Origin: Desulfovibrio sp.
GTDB lineage: Bacteria > Desulfobacterota > Desulfovibrionia > Desulfovibrionales > Desulfovibrionaceae
Direction of reading: 5' to 3'
Assembly: GCA_017528345.1 (NCBI GenBank)
Contig: JAFXOX010000032.1
Span: forward strand, 1 to 64,000
DNA: 64,000 nt
The notes beneath the pieces were generated by a model that was given only the letters and a program-made list of their open reading frames with translations, ran no database searches and was not told the DNA's origin. Positions within the stretch are counted from its first letter, which is position 1, and each line of letters opens with the position of its first letter. Below are positions 55,395-64,000 of the stretch, piece after piece. The position numbers were made by a program, and so were the translations under genes.

Positions 55395-55897
55395 AGTCTT
55401 TTCCCTTTGATTATGAAAACATCCGTCAGATCCGTGATCAGGCGGCAGGACTTCTTGCACAGTCCAATGAACGCGTACTCTGAACTTCCAAAAAGAGCAA
55501 AGCTTTGGACACATGAGCTCTTCCTGGGCTCTCCATGCCTTCTCTTTATTATAGCTGGTCAAAACCGGTGTTTTCTGGGCCTATACACCCATCTGCCCAC
55601 ACAGACGTTTTCAAAGCTCTAGCCCCTTCGAAGCTGTGACAAAGCACAGCTCAACCATACCCATGACAGGAAGTAACAGGCTATCATTCAGCGTTTCCGC
55701 CATGGTAGCGTTTTTCCCTTTTCCTGGCAACAAAGGTCGTTTTCACCTCCTGACAAAGGTCCACGACCCTGTTTCCATCGTTGCCAGTCACAGCAAAAGC
55801 TGCCACACGCCACAATCTTTATCATAACCATAAGCTCAAAAAGATATCGCTTCGACAGTTGAGCGTATTCGCTGTTCAGCCAGCGTTCACACCATAG
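55395..55897. other. Intergenic region, nothing recognised
   Basis: About 500 bases between the tctC leader and the terminator of the MucR-type gene. It must carry the tctC promoter, but no clear -35/-10 pair stands out. Confidence 0.5.
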
Positions 55898-55931
55898 AAA
55901 AAGCCACACCTTTTCTCAAAGGTGTGGCTTT
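55898..55931 (-). terminator. Terminator of the MucR-type gene
   Basis: Stem AAAGCCACACCTTT / AAAGGTGTGGCTTT on the minus strand followed by further T, 24 bases beyond the stop. Confidence 0.9.
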
Positions 55932-55954
55932 GAAACCTAGCAATCGTACTGCTC

Positions 55955-56440
55955 TTAGCCCATATTGGAATCTTGTGAATCAGCGGAACGGTTGCGGCTG
56001 GGACGCATGGACAAAGCTTTTTCCACATTGGCACGAGCTTTGACAAGACAATTCTTGCTCATGAGATTTGTACCCTCAGGATACCCACAAACGCGATTAT
56101 AGTCCTTGGGATCGACATGGTGCACACGTTTCAGATGAGCGCCAAGAGAATTCATCTTTTTCCCGCAGATGCAGCATGTAATAGAATCTTCGGCAATGGC
56201 GTTGTCAATTTCATTGCGTGTTTTGAGCATCAGATCACTCTTCTTCAGCTCAACAAAACGAGGTCCTTTTTCTTCAGCAGCATTACTCTCGCTGGCGGCT
56301 TTGGCAGCAAGAACTTCGCTGTTTTCAAGCAGTGCCATTTTGGCTTTCAGAACTTCTTCCTGAATAAATTCCATGGGCTTATCAGGATACTGGGAATAAA
56401 TAATTTTGAAGAGCTGCAGATCTTCGTTATCAATAGCCAT
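55955..56440 (-). CDS. Ros/MucR-family zinc-finger transcriptional regulator
   Basis: A 161-residue DNA-binding regulator. The C-terminal half holds the prokaryotic C2H2 finger C89-x2-C92...H102-x4-H107 (CCICGKKMNSLGAHLKRVH) and the trailing YNRVCGYPEGTNL characteristic of Ros/MucR. The N-terminal 80 residues are helical and likely oligomerise. MucR proteins are H-NS-like silencers that often control virulence loci, so regulation of the T3SS or pilus genes is conceivable but not shown. A GGAGGA site precedes the ATG. Confidence 0.85.
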   Translation of the reverse strand: MAIDNEDLQLFKIIYSQYPDKPMEFIQEEVLKAKMALLENSEVLAAKAASESNAAEEKGPRFVELKKSDLMLKTRNEIDNAIAEDSITCCICGKKMNSLGAHLKRVHHVDPKDYNRVCGYPEGTNLMSKNCLVKARANVEKALSMRPSRNRSADSQDSNMG

Positions 56441-57213
56441 TTGGGTCCTCCTGAGGGGTTTGTCTTCGAAAAAAAACTTGCAAGGCTGATAGCCTTAACC
56501 AAAAAAGTGACTAAAGGAGCAATACACATGACAGATCTTTTCGTCAAGCAAATCATGAAAATATTTTTTTCCTTTTCCAAAGGCCATGCACGACATGGAT
56601 ACTGCAGGCTTCTGTTGCAAGCCATGCACAAAGCATGACAAAGATCACCATGACGAGGATTATGGAAAAATGGCTCATCTGAAACAAGCACGGCGCTGCC
56701 AAAGATTTCTGAGTCTGGGATATGTTGGAAAAAACTTCTCTGTCGGCTAAGCGTGGGCTCTTTTCCCGCCATGTGCACAATAACTACAAGGGCCAGGCAA
56801 TACCTTCAAACCAGCATTTTTCCTGCCCAGATGCGTTTTTACACAACATTTTTATCTGTTGGCATGCATATATTTGCCGCTCTGTCACACATTTCAGCGC
56901 ACGTCAGGCCAACGCAGGCCATGGGAACATAATAATAGGTATCCCAAGAAAAAGGCAGGAGTGCGCAGACAATGTTTTTCTGCGCAGTCCTGCCACCCAA
57001 GGGAAACACCATGTGTTCCTCGCTTACCTGCACTCTCCCCTCAGCTTTGCTTCCCATACACGCCTTGGGAGATCAACGTTTGCAAGCTCGTTTAGTCCAA
57101 GCAAATAGTCTCCCAAGTTGCTTCATACATCACCTTTCCCAAGGATAAGAGCGTAGCCTTGCCGAGACAAAAGCTATCGAAAATTGCCTACAGCGCATGC
57201 CTAGGCAGCCCCA
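56441..57213. other. Region between pilQ and the MucR-type gene
   Basis: About 770 bases holding only the pil-operon terminator. The expected pilR, pilS and prepilin peptidase genes are not here. Confidence 0.6.
56947..56994 (-). terminator. Terminator of the pil operon
   Basis: A 16-base stem (GGCAGGA-TGCGCAGA type, one mismatch) with a ten-base loop, followed on the minus strand by TTTTTCTT, about 220 bases after pilQ. Confidence 0.85.
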
Positions 57214-58803
57214 TTACAGAGAAATGCGCGACCCCAAGCGTCTTTCCGCATCCCGGGGATCCACAAGACCCTGCGCAATTTTCTGCAAAGCCACCTCCCA
57301 GGCGCTCTGAAAACCGGCATTTCTGGCAATGCTTTGGGCAAGCATAAGCTCGCCGTGCAAAAGCGCTGCACGCAACTGAGCACTCACAACCACAACTTCT
57401 GCGGCAAGAGTCATGGAGACAATGCCTCTGCCCTGACAGTCTGCGCAGCCAGGGCCGCGTACGCAAACGCGGGAAAAGCCCCGGCCAAGGACATTTTTGG
57501 CGCGAAGCAGGCTTGCCCTGCTATCTTCATGGATACCTAGGCTTTTCCTGCGAAGGGCGAGAGATCCCCGTATTTTGCACGCTGGGCAAAGGACAGGCAA
57601 AAGGCGCAGATGGCAGAGGCCACTGAGCACGCCTGGATTGAGAAGCCACTCCCTGGCTCGTCGCTTCCCAAGTTCCTCGAGCAGACTCTCAAGGCGCGTG
57701 ATACAGGCAAACGTATTTTCAGCGTGCAATGTCGCCCAGACAGCATGGCCTGAAAGAGCACAGGTGACGGCCGCCTGAGCTGCTTCAGCATAGCGGATTT
57801 CTCCGATCATCAGGACATCGGGATCTGAGCGCAGCGCTCCGGCCAGGGCCTCCCTGTAGCTGTCTGCCCGGCTTTTGCCTTTGACCGCCTCAGTCTGCAC
57901 CTGAATCTGATTGACGCCGACAATGCGGTATTCCGGCGGATCCTCCACGCTCAGATAGCTTTTTTCGGGCATACTAGCCACCATGGATTCAAAAATATGC
58001 TTTAACACCGTCGATTTGCCGTGTCCGGTTGCGCCACAGACCAGGGCAAGGCCATCCCTGTGCACGAGCTCTTCCATCTGGACAGTCTGCTCGGGCAAAA
58101 AGCCAAGACGTGTCAGGCGCTCACGCAGGCTTCCCCATGCCTCTGTGATGTCATAGAGCAAACGCAGGGTCATGAGCAGGCCAGAGTCCCGGGCATTGGT
58201 TTGAATGGGCTCAGCGTGCAGGCGAACCGCAAAGACATTGGCCGGCAAAACCTCAGGGTTGATGATGCGCCCGTCCAAACGCAGAAGGTGGCTGAAGACG
58301 GCCCTGCCCGTCTGCTGGGCAAAACAGTTATAGAGCAGCGCCATCATCTGTTCGCCAAAAACCGCATCTTTCTGCGCGTAGTCCACAAGATCCCCCAGAA
58401 TACGCATACGAATCAGGGTGGATCGGCCGGTATGGATGATGTGGATATCCTGGGCCTTTCGGGCATAGGCTGTTTCAAAAAGCCCCACCACGTAGCGCTG
58501 GACCGCGTTTTCTTCCAGACGCGTCTGCGTTGAGGCCCGGCTGAAATGCTCCTCAAAGGCCAGACTGTCATGCCAGATGATGCGCAATCCCTCCCCGTGC
58601 GCCCAGAAAAGCAATTCACCCAGCCAAAGATGGTCAAAAAGCGCCCGCGACAGATGCAATTGCCGCCCGTCTTCCTCGTAGCTGACAAAGACCTTGCCGG
58701 AAAAAGGCGTGAGGATCCTGCGCAGCGCCTCTTCCTGTTCTCTCGCAGGCCATGACCAGATCTCCTGCATGCCCTGCGCTGCAAACAAGGTTTTTTGCGC
58801 CAT
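57214..58803 (-). CDS. pilQ: Type IVb pilus assembly ATPase PilQ (R64 type; GspE/PilB superfamily)
   Basis: A 529-residue secretion ATPase: N-terminal domain (1-200), Walker A GATGHGKST, Asp box SVEDPPEYRI, Walker B DPDVLMIGEIRYAEAA and the His box VWATLHAENT. The zinc-binding tetracysteine of GspE/PilB proteins is reduced to scattered CPAC and CADC pairs (LPVLCPACKIRG; GPGCADCQGRG). It powers pilin assembly at the inner membrane. SD TAGGAGGAC precedes ATG 58803. It is the last gene before the terminator; pilR and pilS do not follow. Confidence 0.9.
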   Translation of the reverse strand: MAQKTLFAAQGMQEIWSWPAREQEEALRRILTPFSGKVFVSYEEDGRQLHLSRALFDHLWLGELLFWAHGEGLRIIWHDSLAFEEHFSRASTQTRLEENAVQRYVVGLFETAYARKAQDIHIIHTGRSTLIRMRILGDLVDYAQKDAVFGEQMMALLYNCFAQQTGRAVFSHLLRLDGRIINPEVLPANVFAVRLHAEPIQTNARDSGLLMTLRLLYDITEAWGSLRERLTRLGFLPEQTVQMEELVHRDGLALVCGATGHGKSTVLKHIFESMVASMPEKSYLSVEDPPEYRIVGVNQIQVQTEAVKGKSRADSYREALAGALRSDPDVLMIGEIRYAEAAQAAVTCALSGHAVWATLHAENTFACITRLESLLEELGKRRAREWLLNPGVLSGLCHLRLLPVLCPACKIRGSLALRRKSLGIHEDSRASLLRAKNVLGRGFSRVCVRGPGCADCQGRGIVSMTLAAEVVVVSAQLRAALLHGELMLAQSIARNAGFQSAWEVALQKIAQGLVDPRDAERRLGSRISL

Positions 58804-58813
58804 AAAAGTCCTC

Positions 58814-59335
58814 CTAGCGTCCAAAGGCGAGCTCCCGGGTTTTGCCAGCTTCGCGCACAAGCACGCGTTCTCGGCTGATGGCGAGCACCGTCAAAGGCCC
58901 CAAGCGTTCCCCAGGCCTGACACGCCTGCGCTCTCCATCTGGCAAAAGCACAGAAGCGGCAAAGCTACCGCGAGCGCCACGCTCTATGGCAAGAACTCTT
59001 GGAAGCCCTTGGACTCTTGCCCCACTCCCCTGCCCTTTGCGCCACAAAAGCCTGATTTTCTCCTCCACAAGCTTTTCAAGATCCTGCCGCACATGTTCTC
59101 CTTCCTTCTGCGCTCTGGTGCGCGCTTCAAGCTCGGCAATTTCCGCCTCAAGACGCCTGACACGTTTCGTCTCCTCAAGCAGGTCTGCCTGTTCAGCAAG
59201 AGCCCGCAGACGGCCAAAATGTTCTTCGGCCGCACAGCTCTGGCCATCACAAACAAGCAGGCAGAAACAGCCAAAAAGCAGGGAAGCTGAGAACCCACAA
59301 TATGTCTCTATCTGTTGAAAAAATGGTCTTATCAT
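58814..59335 (-). CDS. pilP: Type IVb pilus protein PilP
   Basis: A 173-residue exported protein: hydrophobic N-terminal segment (SLLFGCFCLLVCDGQSCA), coiled coil (LLEETKRVRRLEAEIAELEA), and a PilP-type beta domain (VLLPDGERRRVRPGERLGPL, VLAISRERVLV). PilP aligns secretin and inner-membrane parts. ATG 59335 has AAGGAG six bases upstream and overlaps the pilO stop by one base; ATG 59341 would sit on the SD. Confidence 0.8.
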   Translation of the reverse strand: MIRPFFQQIETYCGFSASLLFGCFCLLVCDGQSCAAEEHFGRLRALAEQADLLEETKRVRRLEAEIAELEARTRAQKEGEHVRQDLEKLVEEKIRLLWRKGQGSGARVQGLPRVLAIERGARGSFAASVLLPDGERRRVRPGERLGPLTVLAISRERVLVREAGKTRELAFGR

Positions 59336-60564
59336 CACCATCTCCTTTCCTGTATGCCCATGGGCAGATCAACATGGCGTACGGCATAGAGGCAGGCTTC
59401 AAGACGATATTTGCCATGGGCATAGCGCAGTTTTTTGAGCACAAGCGTTGGAAAATGCCGCAGCTCCTCCACAAGCTCCGGAAAATGCGCTGAAGAAAGA
59501 CCTTGCAAGGTCAAATGGCCTGTCTGCCAGGGAGAAACCCTCTCTGAAGCATGTTTTTCCTCAAAGCGAAGCTGCCCTGCGATATGCAGCTTTTGTTGCA
59601 GCGTAAGCAGCGCTCGCTCAAGCGCTTCTCTTTCCGTACTCATGGAAGCTTGCCTGGCATTTCTCCCTGCAGAGCCAACATGCGCAGGATTCACCGTAAG
59701 GCTGCGCACAAGCACTTTGCCACCTTCCAGGATCCTGTCGCTTTCTGCGAGCCCCTGATACTCAGAAGCCTTTGATGCGCCATAGGTGAGCAGAAGCGGG
59801 AGAGGATCTCCGGCTTTCAGACCTGTCATATCCACCTCAAAGCCTGTCAGACGCCAGCCATGATAACGCAGTGGCTGCGCATCAAATGCCGTCAGCAGCT
59901 GCGGGAGCATCTCAGGCGCTATCCCGCTCTTCCAGGGCTCCTTACGCATGGGCCTCGGCCTGGCAGGCTCAGCCTGGGGGCTTTGGGGATTGACATCTGT
60001 CTGCCAGAACGGCCAAAGGAATCCTAGGCCTCCAGCAAGCCCAAAGAAGAGAAAAAGGAAGAGCGCGTGGCAGGCACAAAAACGCACAAGTCGTTGGCAC
60101 AAGCCTTGTGGCGGCAATCTGCCAGTGCAGACACGGAATGAACCCCACAAACGCTCAAGAAAGCTTGGCGGGGGAAGCCCTTGCAGATAGTCCAGGCTTT
60201 GAGCGATATCCTTGGCCATAAAGACACTGGGAAGCGATCCCTTGTGGCTTTGGGATATGCCCCGGCATAGCTCAAGCACCTCACTGACTCTGCGTTTTCC
60301 CTCCTCAAAGCTCCCATAGAGGCTATCGGTATAGGCTGCCAGAAATCTCCCCTCGACACGCACATAAAGCATGTAGAAGGTTTCCTTGTCCTCATCCTGA
60401 AGAGGCAGAAGCACAATACCATCGCCAAGCCTTGCCCCAAGCCAGGCTGCAAGACTCATGAGCGAGTCCGCATGGCTAAGATCCTGGCTCTGGCCAAGGC
60501 CTAGAGCTTGGCAGGCTAAGGCTGTCACATCACATAAGCAGCCCGCATAGAGCTTTTTGGCCAT
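59335..60564 (-). CDS. pilO: Type IVb pilus protein PilO (R64 type)
   Basis: A 409-residue bitopic protein. Cytoplasmic N-terminal half (AKKLYAGCLCDVTALACQAL onward), one membrane helix (about 195-215, FLFLFFGLAGGLGFLWPFW), periplasmic C-terminal half with two repeated beta modules. Length and topology match R64 PilO (about 430) rather than the 200-residue PilO of type IVa systems. ATG 60564 lies 22 bases after pilN. Confidence 0.75.
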   Translation of the reverse strand: MAKKLYAGCLCDVTALACQALGLGQSQDLSHADSLMSLAAWLGARLGDGIVLLPLQDEDKETFYMLYVRVEGRFLAAYTDSLYGSFEEGKRRVSEVLELCRGISQSHKGSLPSVFMAKDIAQSLDYLQGLPPPSFLERLWGSFRVCTGRLPPQGLCQRLVRFCACHALFLFLFFGLAGGLGFLWPFWQTDVNPQSPQAEPARPRPMRKEPWKSGIAPEMLPQLLTAFDAQPLRYHGWRLTGFEVDMTGLKAGDPLPLLLTYGASKASEYQGLAESDRILEGGKVLVRSLTVNPAHVGSAGRNARQASMSTEREALERALLTLQQKLHIAGQLRFEEKHASERVSPWQTGHLTLQGLSSAHFPELVEELRHFPTLVLKKLRYAHGKYRLEACLYAVRHVDLPMGIQERRW

Positions 60565-60586
60565 TGTTCGCCCAGGCTTCCCCGCT

Positions 60587-62233
60587 TCAAGCGGAAACCA
60601 GCACAGTCCCATGAGAAAGCGCTTGCCAAAGAGTTGCAGGCAGTGGCTCGACATGGTTCGCCTGCTCAGCAATGTCAGGTGCGGCATTTTCCACCTCAAT
60701 GGTCACAATGATCAGAGAGCGGCTCTCTGTGTTTTCCCTGCCAAGACCGAGCAGTCCCAGACGCGTTTGCTGCGCTTTTCCGGCCTGCTCAAAGCCTGCC
60801 AGAACCAAGGTCTGCCCCATCAATAAGGTCGCTCGCTGCGAAAAGGCGCGGCTTGAGACTCTGGGCAGCTGAATACGCGCATGGCTGCTTTCAAAGGCAT
60901 CCATGCCCTCAAGGGTTGAGAGATGCACGGTATACTGTAAAACAACCTTGCGCTCGGAGAGGATATGGGGGGTAATGGTCATGCTGAACCCTGTGGTCAC
61001 CTCACCTGGCAAAAGCGAGGTTTCTGTACTGTGCTCCCGGGTCTCAATACTTGAGCCTGCGAGATAGCTTGTCTTCTGAATGGCCTCAACCGGTGCCGGC
61101 TGATTGTTCATGGCAACGATGCCGGCTGAAGTGATTTGCCGGGCTCGCCCAAATTGCTTAAGGGCTGTGAGCATGGCCGTTGAGCCCTTAAGCTGCCCGT
61201 TGAAAATGCTTGCCTGGGCTCTGCCGGCAAGGCTTTGCACGGCAGGAAGCGCTCCAGAGGCGACCCCCATCGCCCCTTCCCCAAGGCTTGGCAGAAGGAG
61301 CGCAAGATCTAAGCTCATATCTTCGCCGTCTGTGCTTTCCAGGGCATAGACATTGACCTTCATGGCCACCTGCCGGCTCAGGCTCTCATTGACCTGGGAA
61401 ATATAGCGGCCAATGCGCCTGAGGCGCTCTGGATGGTCGCTCACAGAGATACTGCCTGCGGCCTCATTGCTCTCAACGTGCCCTTCCGGGGAAAGCATGC
61501 TTTGCACGGAGCGCACCGTATCGGCAAAGACGTCAAAAGCGAGGCTTGCGGCAAAGTTCTGGCTTGTTCTGGGTTGCGTGTTTGTACGCTTCTCGCTTTG
61601 CCCAAAGGTGCCCGTTTGGGTGTTTTGCGCAAGCTCACGGCTTTCATTGGAAAGCGCGCTTGTAACGCCAATCTTGCCGGGAGCTGTCTTGAGGAAAAAG
61701 GTTTTGACCATATTGCGGGCAATGGTCAGAGTATTGCTTGCGCGTTCATAGTCCCAGCCATAACCGGACTGAGCGGCGATCTGATCCAAGAGTCCCACAA
61801 AGGGACCTTCATGATTGATGGAAAGACGTTGCTCCATCCCCACACCTCTGTCTGCCTCATCCCCCAAAAGTTGCAAAAGCGCGGGATCAGCAGCAGATCC
61901 ATTGCTTTCCCCGGGTATCTTTCCTTCACGCACAAGGTGCACCTGCAAGGGCACAAGACGCATCAGGGTATCACACAATTCCGAAAGAGACGCTTCCGTG
62001 CGCAAGGTGACAGATGTCTGCAAAATGGGTGCATGCTCATCGTCCATAGGCAGTCGTCGCAGTCCCAGGTAGCCTTCCTCAAGCATGCGAACATCCTTTG
62101 GCGCAGCCAGACGCGCAAATCCCTGTGAAGCCTTGGCAAGCCCCGCATGCTCCTGTTTGGGCCCGCCACAGGCCACAAGAGAGAGGGCAAGCACGCCTGC
62201 AACAAGGCGCAGGCCATTATGAGACATAGCCAT
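60587..62233 (-). CDS. pilN: Type IVb pilus secretin lipoprotein PilN
   Basis: A 548-residue secretin. The signal peptide ends in the lipobox LVAC, giving an outer-membrane lipoprotein as in BfpB and R64 PilN. An N-terminal region (LVPLQVHLVREGKI) is followed by the STN-like domain (IAAQSGYGWDYERASNTLTI) and the secretin core (VEAIQKTSYLAG, TTGFSMTITPHILSERKVVL, LPRVSSRAFSQRATLLMGQT, LVLAGFEQ). It starts in contact with the stop of the preceding gene. Confidence 0.9.
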   Translation of the reverse strand: MAMSHNGLRLVAGVLALSLVACGGPKQEHAGLAKASQGFARLAAPKDVRMLEEGYLGLRRLPMDDEHAPILQTSVTLRTEASLSELCDTLMRLVPLQVHLVREGKIPGESNGSAADPALLQLLGDEADRGVGMEQRLSINHEGPFVGLLDQIAAQSGYGWDYERASNTLTIARNMVKTFFLKTAPGKIGVTSALSNESRELAQNTQTGTFGQSEKRTNTQPRTSQNFAASLAFDVFADTVRSVQSMLSPEGHVESNEAAGSISVSDHPERLRRIGRYISQVNESLSRQVAMKVNVYALESTDGEDMSLDLALLLPSLGEGAMGVASGALPAVQSLAGRAQASIFNGQLKGSTAMLTALKQFGRARQITSAGIVAMNNQPAPVEAIQKTSYLAGSSIETREHSTETSLLPGEVTTGFSMTITPHILSERKVVLQYTVHLSTLEGMDAFESSHARIQLPRVSSRAFSQRATLLMGQTLVLAGFEQAGKAQQTRLGLLGLGRENTESRSLIIVTIEVENAAPDIAEQANHVEPLPATLWQALSHGTVLVSA

Positions 62234-63505
62234 CTATTGCCCCCGCACTTCAAGGACTCGATTGCCCCGGTAAAAGGTTGCCCGCAGCCCCTGCCCCTGA
62301 GCAGCAAGACCGCGAAAAAGATGGCGCACGGCCTCTTCAAAGCTTTGCCCAAAATCAAGGGTGGCTGCGATCTCAAGTTCACAGTCCGCCCGCCAGACAA
62401 GGTCCGCCAAAGCCTGGCGGCACCAGGTGGCAAGCTGTGCGGACAAGGGTCCTGGCAGCAGGCGATAATGTGGCCTTTGAGATGACAGGGCATCTTCTTG
62501 CGCTGCCAGGGGCTTTGGCGAAGAAACTGAGTTAGCCTGATGTTGGAAAGGGGCTGGCAAGGTATCCTGCTCGCGTTGGGGACGATCTTCTAAAGCCTTG
62601 GCGGAAGGCAAAACAGGTGCTTTCTCGCTTTTGGCAGCCATACCTTTGGCTTCAGAGCGAGGATGGGAAGCTGTGTGAGACGCGCAAGCCAAAGGCTCTG
62701 CCTGAGAAGCCGTTGTGCGCCTCGTCAAGGAAGATGCTTGAGGGAGCTCTTTTTCCCTGGCCTTTTGACGCATCTTGTGCGCATGGCGCTCCTCAAAGCC
62801 CTCTGGGGCACTGGGCAGATTTGCCACAATCTCTGTGCCTTCCGGGGGTTTGCGCACATAAACACGATAGCCCTTGCCAAGCGGGGTATGCGGACCAATA
62901 TGGTTCCAGGCACAAAAGTCCTGAACACGCAGACCCAGTTGGGCGGCAAGCCTTTCCGCCACACAGGCTTTGGCAACGAGATAGGTGCAAGGCGCCTCCT
63001 TGTTGGCGTTCTCTTTTTTGGCTGCCTCCTTTGTGGCCGCAGGCTTTGGCTGCGTGTGGGGCACATTACCAGCCCCATGCCTTGGCCTGGCTATTGTCTC
63101 TTTTGGGGGAGCTTGGCCTTCCCTCGCCTTGAAAAGCAGGGTTTGTGGCGCTGTATCCCACTGCCAGTGCAAAGCGGCCTTCTCAGCAAGCTCATCCAAA
63201 AGGCTTTTGACAGATTGCTTGCGTGCCGCCATGTTCACCCGACGTTTGAGAAGAAAGGGATGGGCCCGCACCTGCACGCCTTTGGGAAGGATAAGCTGCA
63301 GAGCCTGCCCAAGCTCAAGATCCCCCTGTAAAGAGGCCTTTTGGGCACAGATGACTTCTTCTTGCCGTATTGAAGGCCCAAGATCCCGACCAGGACGTGG
63401 CAAAACTTCGCTTTCTCCTGCAAGGCGCTCCACATAACGACAAGGCGCCTCTTCTGCCCACAAAAGCAGGAGCACTCCCAAACCCACACGCAAAAGGCCT
63501 AGCAT
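62234..63505 (-). CDS. PilL/TcpQ-type pilus protein with LysM domain
   Basis: A 423-residue exported protein. The signal segment LLRVGLGVLLLLW opens it. A beta-rich N-terminal domain follows. A LysM-like peptidoglycan-binding motif (about 165-210: CTYLVAKACVAERLAAQLGL to YRVYV) is followed by a Lys/Ala/Pro-rich linker. The C-terminal TcpQ domain (about 335-423) carries LLPGPLSAQLATWCRQALAD, DFGQSFEEAVRHLFRGL and ATFYRGNRVLEV. TcpQ/PilL proteins help the secretin reach the outer membrane. SD AGGAGG precedes ATG 63505. It overlaps the IcmT gene by seven bases. Confidence 0.8.
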   Translation of the reverse strand: MLGLLRVGLGVLLLLWAEEAPCRYVERLAGESEVLPRPGRDLGPSIRQEEVICAQKASLQGDLELGQALQLILPKGVQVRAHPFLLKRRVNMAARKQSVKSLLDELAEKAALHWQWDTAPQTLLFKAREGQAPPKETIARPRHGAGNVPHTQPKPAATKEAAKKENANKEAPCTYLVAKACVAERLAAQLGLRVQDFCAWNHIGPHTPLGKGYRVYVRKPPEGTEIVANLPSAPEGFEERHAHKMRQKAREKELPQASSLTRRTTASQAEPLACASHTASHPRSEAKGMAAKSEKAPVLPSAKALEDRPQREQDTLPAPFQHQANSVSSPKPLAAQEDALSSQRPHYRLLPGPLSAQLATWCRQALADLVWRADCELEIAATLDFGQSFEEAVRHLFRGLAAQGQGLRATFYRGNRVLEVRGQ

Positions 63506-63783
63506 AAACACCTCCTGCGTGCGGCATAGGAGCTGCATAACGGCCGCGCTTTCCCTGCCCAGAAGTTTTTGGCGTAGCGCAAGGCAGCCATAGGCGTTAT
63601 GCCAAGAAATTCAATGAGGGCAAAAAAACACATGCCCACAAAGGCCAGAACAAAGGTCCAAAGCCGCATATGCGCAGCCCAGATAAGCATGAACGCCAAA
63701 ACCCGTGCATCCCAGAAGAAAAAGCGCAGAGGCCTTGCCGTATCACGCCAGAGACTCTCAATGGCCCAGATCTCGCTATCCAT
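63499..63783 (-). CDS. icmT: IcmT/TraK-family type IVB secretion/conjugation protein
   Basis: A 94-residue inner-membrane protein with the IcmT signature WRDTARPLRFFFWDARVLAF, two membrane helices (FMLIWAAHMRLWTFVLAFVG and onward) and LGITPMAALRYAKNFWAG. IcmT/TraK belongs to Dot/Icm and IncI (R64) transfer systems. Its link to R64-like pil genes indicates a conjugative element rather than a free-standing pilus. The C terminus is Cys/Arg-rich and overlaps the next gene. Confidence 0.85.
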   Translation of the reverse strand: MDSEIWAIESLWRDTARPLRFFFWDARVLAFMLIWAAHMRLWTFVLAFVGMCFFALIEFLGITPMAALRYAKNFWAGKARPLCSSYAARRRCLC

Positions 63784-63794
63784 ACGTCCTCCTC

Positions 63795-64000
63795 TTACAA
63801 TAATGTTTCATCAAATTTATTATAATCAGGTGCAGAAAAATGCTGACAAAAGTCCCGCTGCTCCTCACAAATGGCTGCGTACACTTCGCGCCCGATCATC
63901 CCCTCAGCAAATCTGGCACGGGCATCCACAAGCAGGGGATGGCCTTTTTGCCTAAGCTGGCTGCGAACCGTTGTCATGAGCTCCTCATAGGGGCTTTCGT
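63795..64000 (-). CDS. C-terminal end of an unidentified gene, possibly a DotB/TraJ-type ATPase (partial)
   Basis: The frame is open to the right edge of the window. It can also start at ATG 63977 with GAGGAG upstream, giving 60 residues. The tail KGHPLLVDARARFAEGMIGR followed by EVYAAICEEQ is like the helical end of PilT-type ATPases, and traJ (a DotB homologue) precedes traK in R64. Too little sequence for certainty. Confidence 0.35.
   Translation of the reverse strand, partial: ESPYEELMTTVRSQLRQKGHPLLVDARARFAEGMIGREVYAAICEEQRDFCQHFSAPDYNKFDETLL

Overview
The window looks like chromosome (or an integrated island) of a Desulfovibrionaceae-type, sulfite/sulfate-reducing deltaproteobacterium of the Desulfovibrio/Bilophila/Lawsonia group. 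The reasons are a Ysc-type type III secretion system (T3SS) like the one known from that family, an exported CbiK cobaltochelatase under a cobalamin riboswitch, LarB/LarC nickel-cofactor genes, a tripartite tricarboxylate (Tct) transporter and a Ros/MucR regulator. The assignment rests on gene content only; no rRNA or tRNA gene was seen.

Layout. 1-748: end of an unidentified gene and an AlkA-like DNA glycosylase. 1.8-46.3 kb: one large T3SS region. It contains two tandem EspA-like filament genes (1849-2937); a minus-strand unit of a sigma-54 activator, needle SctF, two SctI-like rods and a 1896-residue ABC1/UbiB-kinase putative effector (13532 down to 3684); a RsbU/RsbV/RsbW-type partner-switch module with two orphan periplasmic binding proteins (14093-19570); the main apparatus operon on the minus strand, chaperones-sctC-D-yscE-yscG-sctJ-K-L-N-O-P-Q-R (32149 down to 19728); a translocon operon, lcrG-like/sycD/yopB-like/yopD-like (35849 down to 33246); the divergent plus-strand operon sctW-sycN-like-sctX-sctY-sctV-S-T-U-lytic transglycosylase (36243-44003); and a 678-residue second putative effector (46334 down to 44298). 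47.4-55.3 kb: housekeeping metabolism (larB, larC, cbiK with riboswitch, MATE exporter, tctA/B/C). 56 kb: MucR-type regulator. 57.2-64 kb: an R64-like type IVb thin-pilus operon (TcpQ/LysM protein, pilN, pilO, pilP, pilQ) preceded by an IcmT/TraK gene, i.e. part of a conjugation-type module that runs off the right edge.

How it works together. The gene order sctW-chaperone-X-Y-V and lcrG/lcrH/yopB/yopD mirrors the Yersinia Ysc locus, but no LcrV-like tip gene is visible; the EspA-like filament pair may replace it. A palindrome, CGTCA-N4-TGACG, recurs upstream of the filament genes, the phosphatase gene and the divergent sctW/translocon promoters, next to a strong sigma-54 promoter. It is the best candidate for the binding site of the sigma-54 activator encoded beside the needle gene. 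The partner-switch proteins resemble the BtrU/V/W system that controls T3SS in Bordetella.

The most unusual signal is a repeated 5'-UTR element. Six minus-strand genes (sctD, sctP, the STAS gene, the sigma-54 activator, tctB, tctC) carry a purine Shine-Dalgarno directly abutting a CAGCG...CGCTG stem-loop of variable inner sequence, followed by exactly 7-8 nt and the start codon. Folding the hairpin would bring a distant Shine-Dalgarno to optimal spacing, so this looks like a hairpin-bridged ribosome-binding site, possibly derived from an IS200/IS605-type terminal palindrome.
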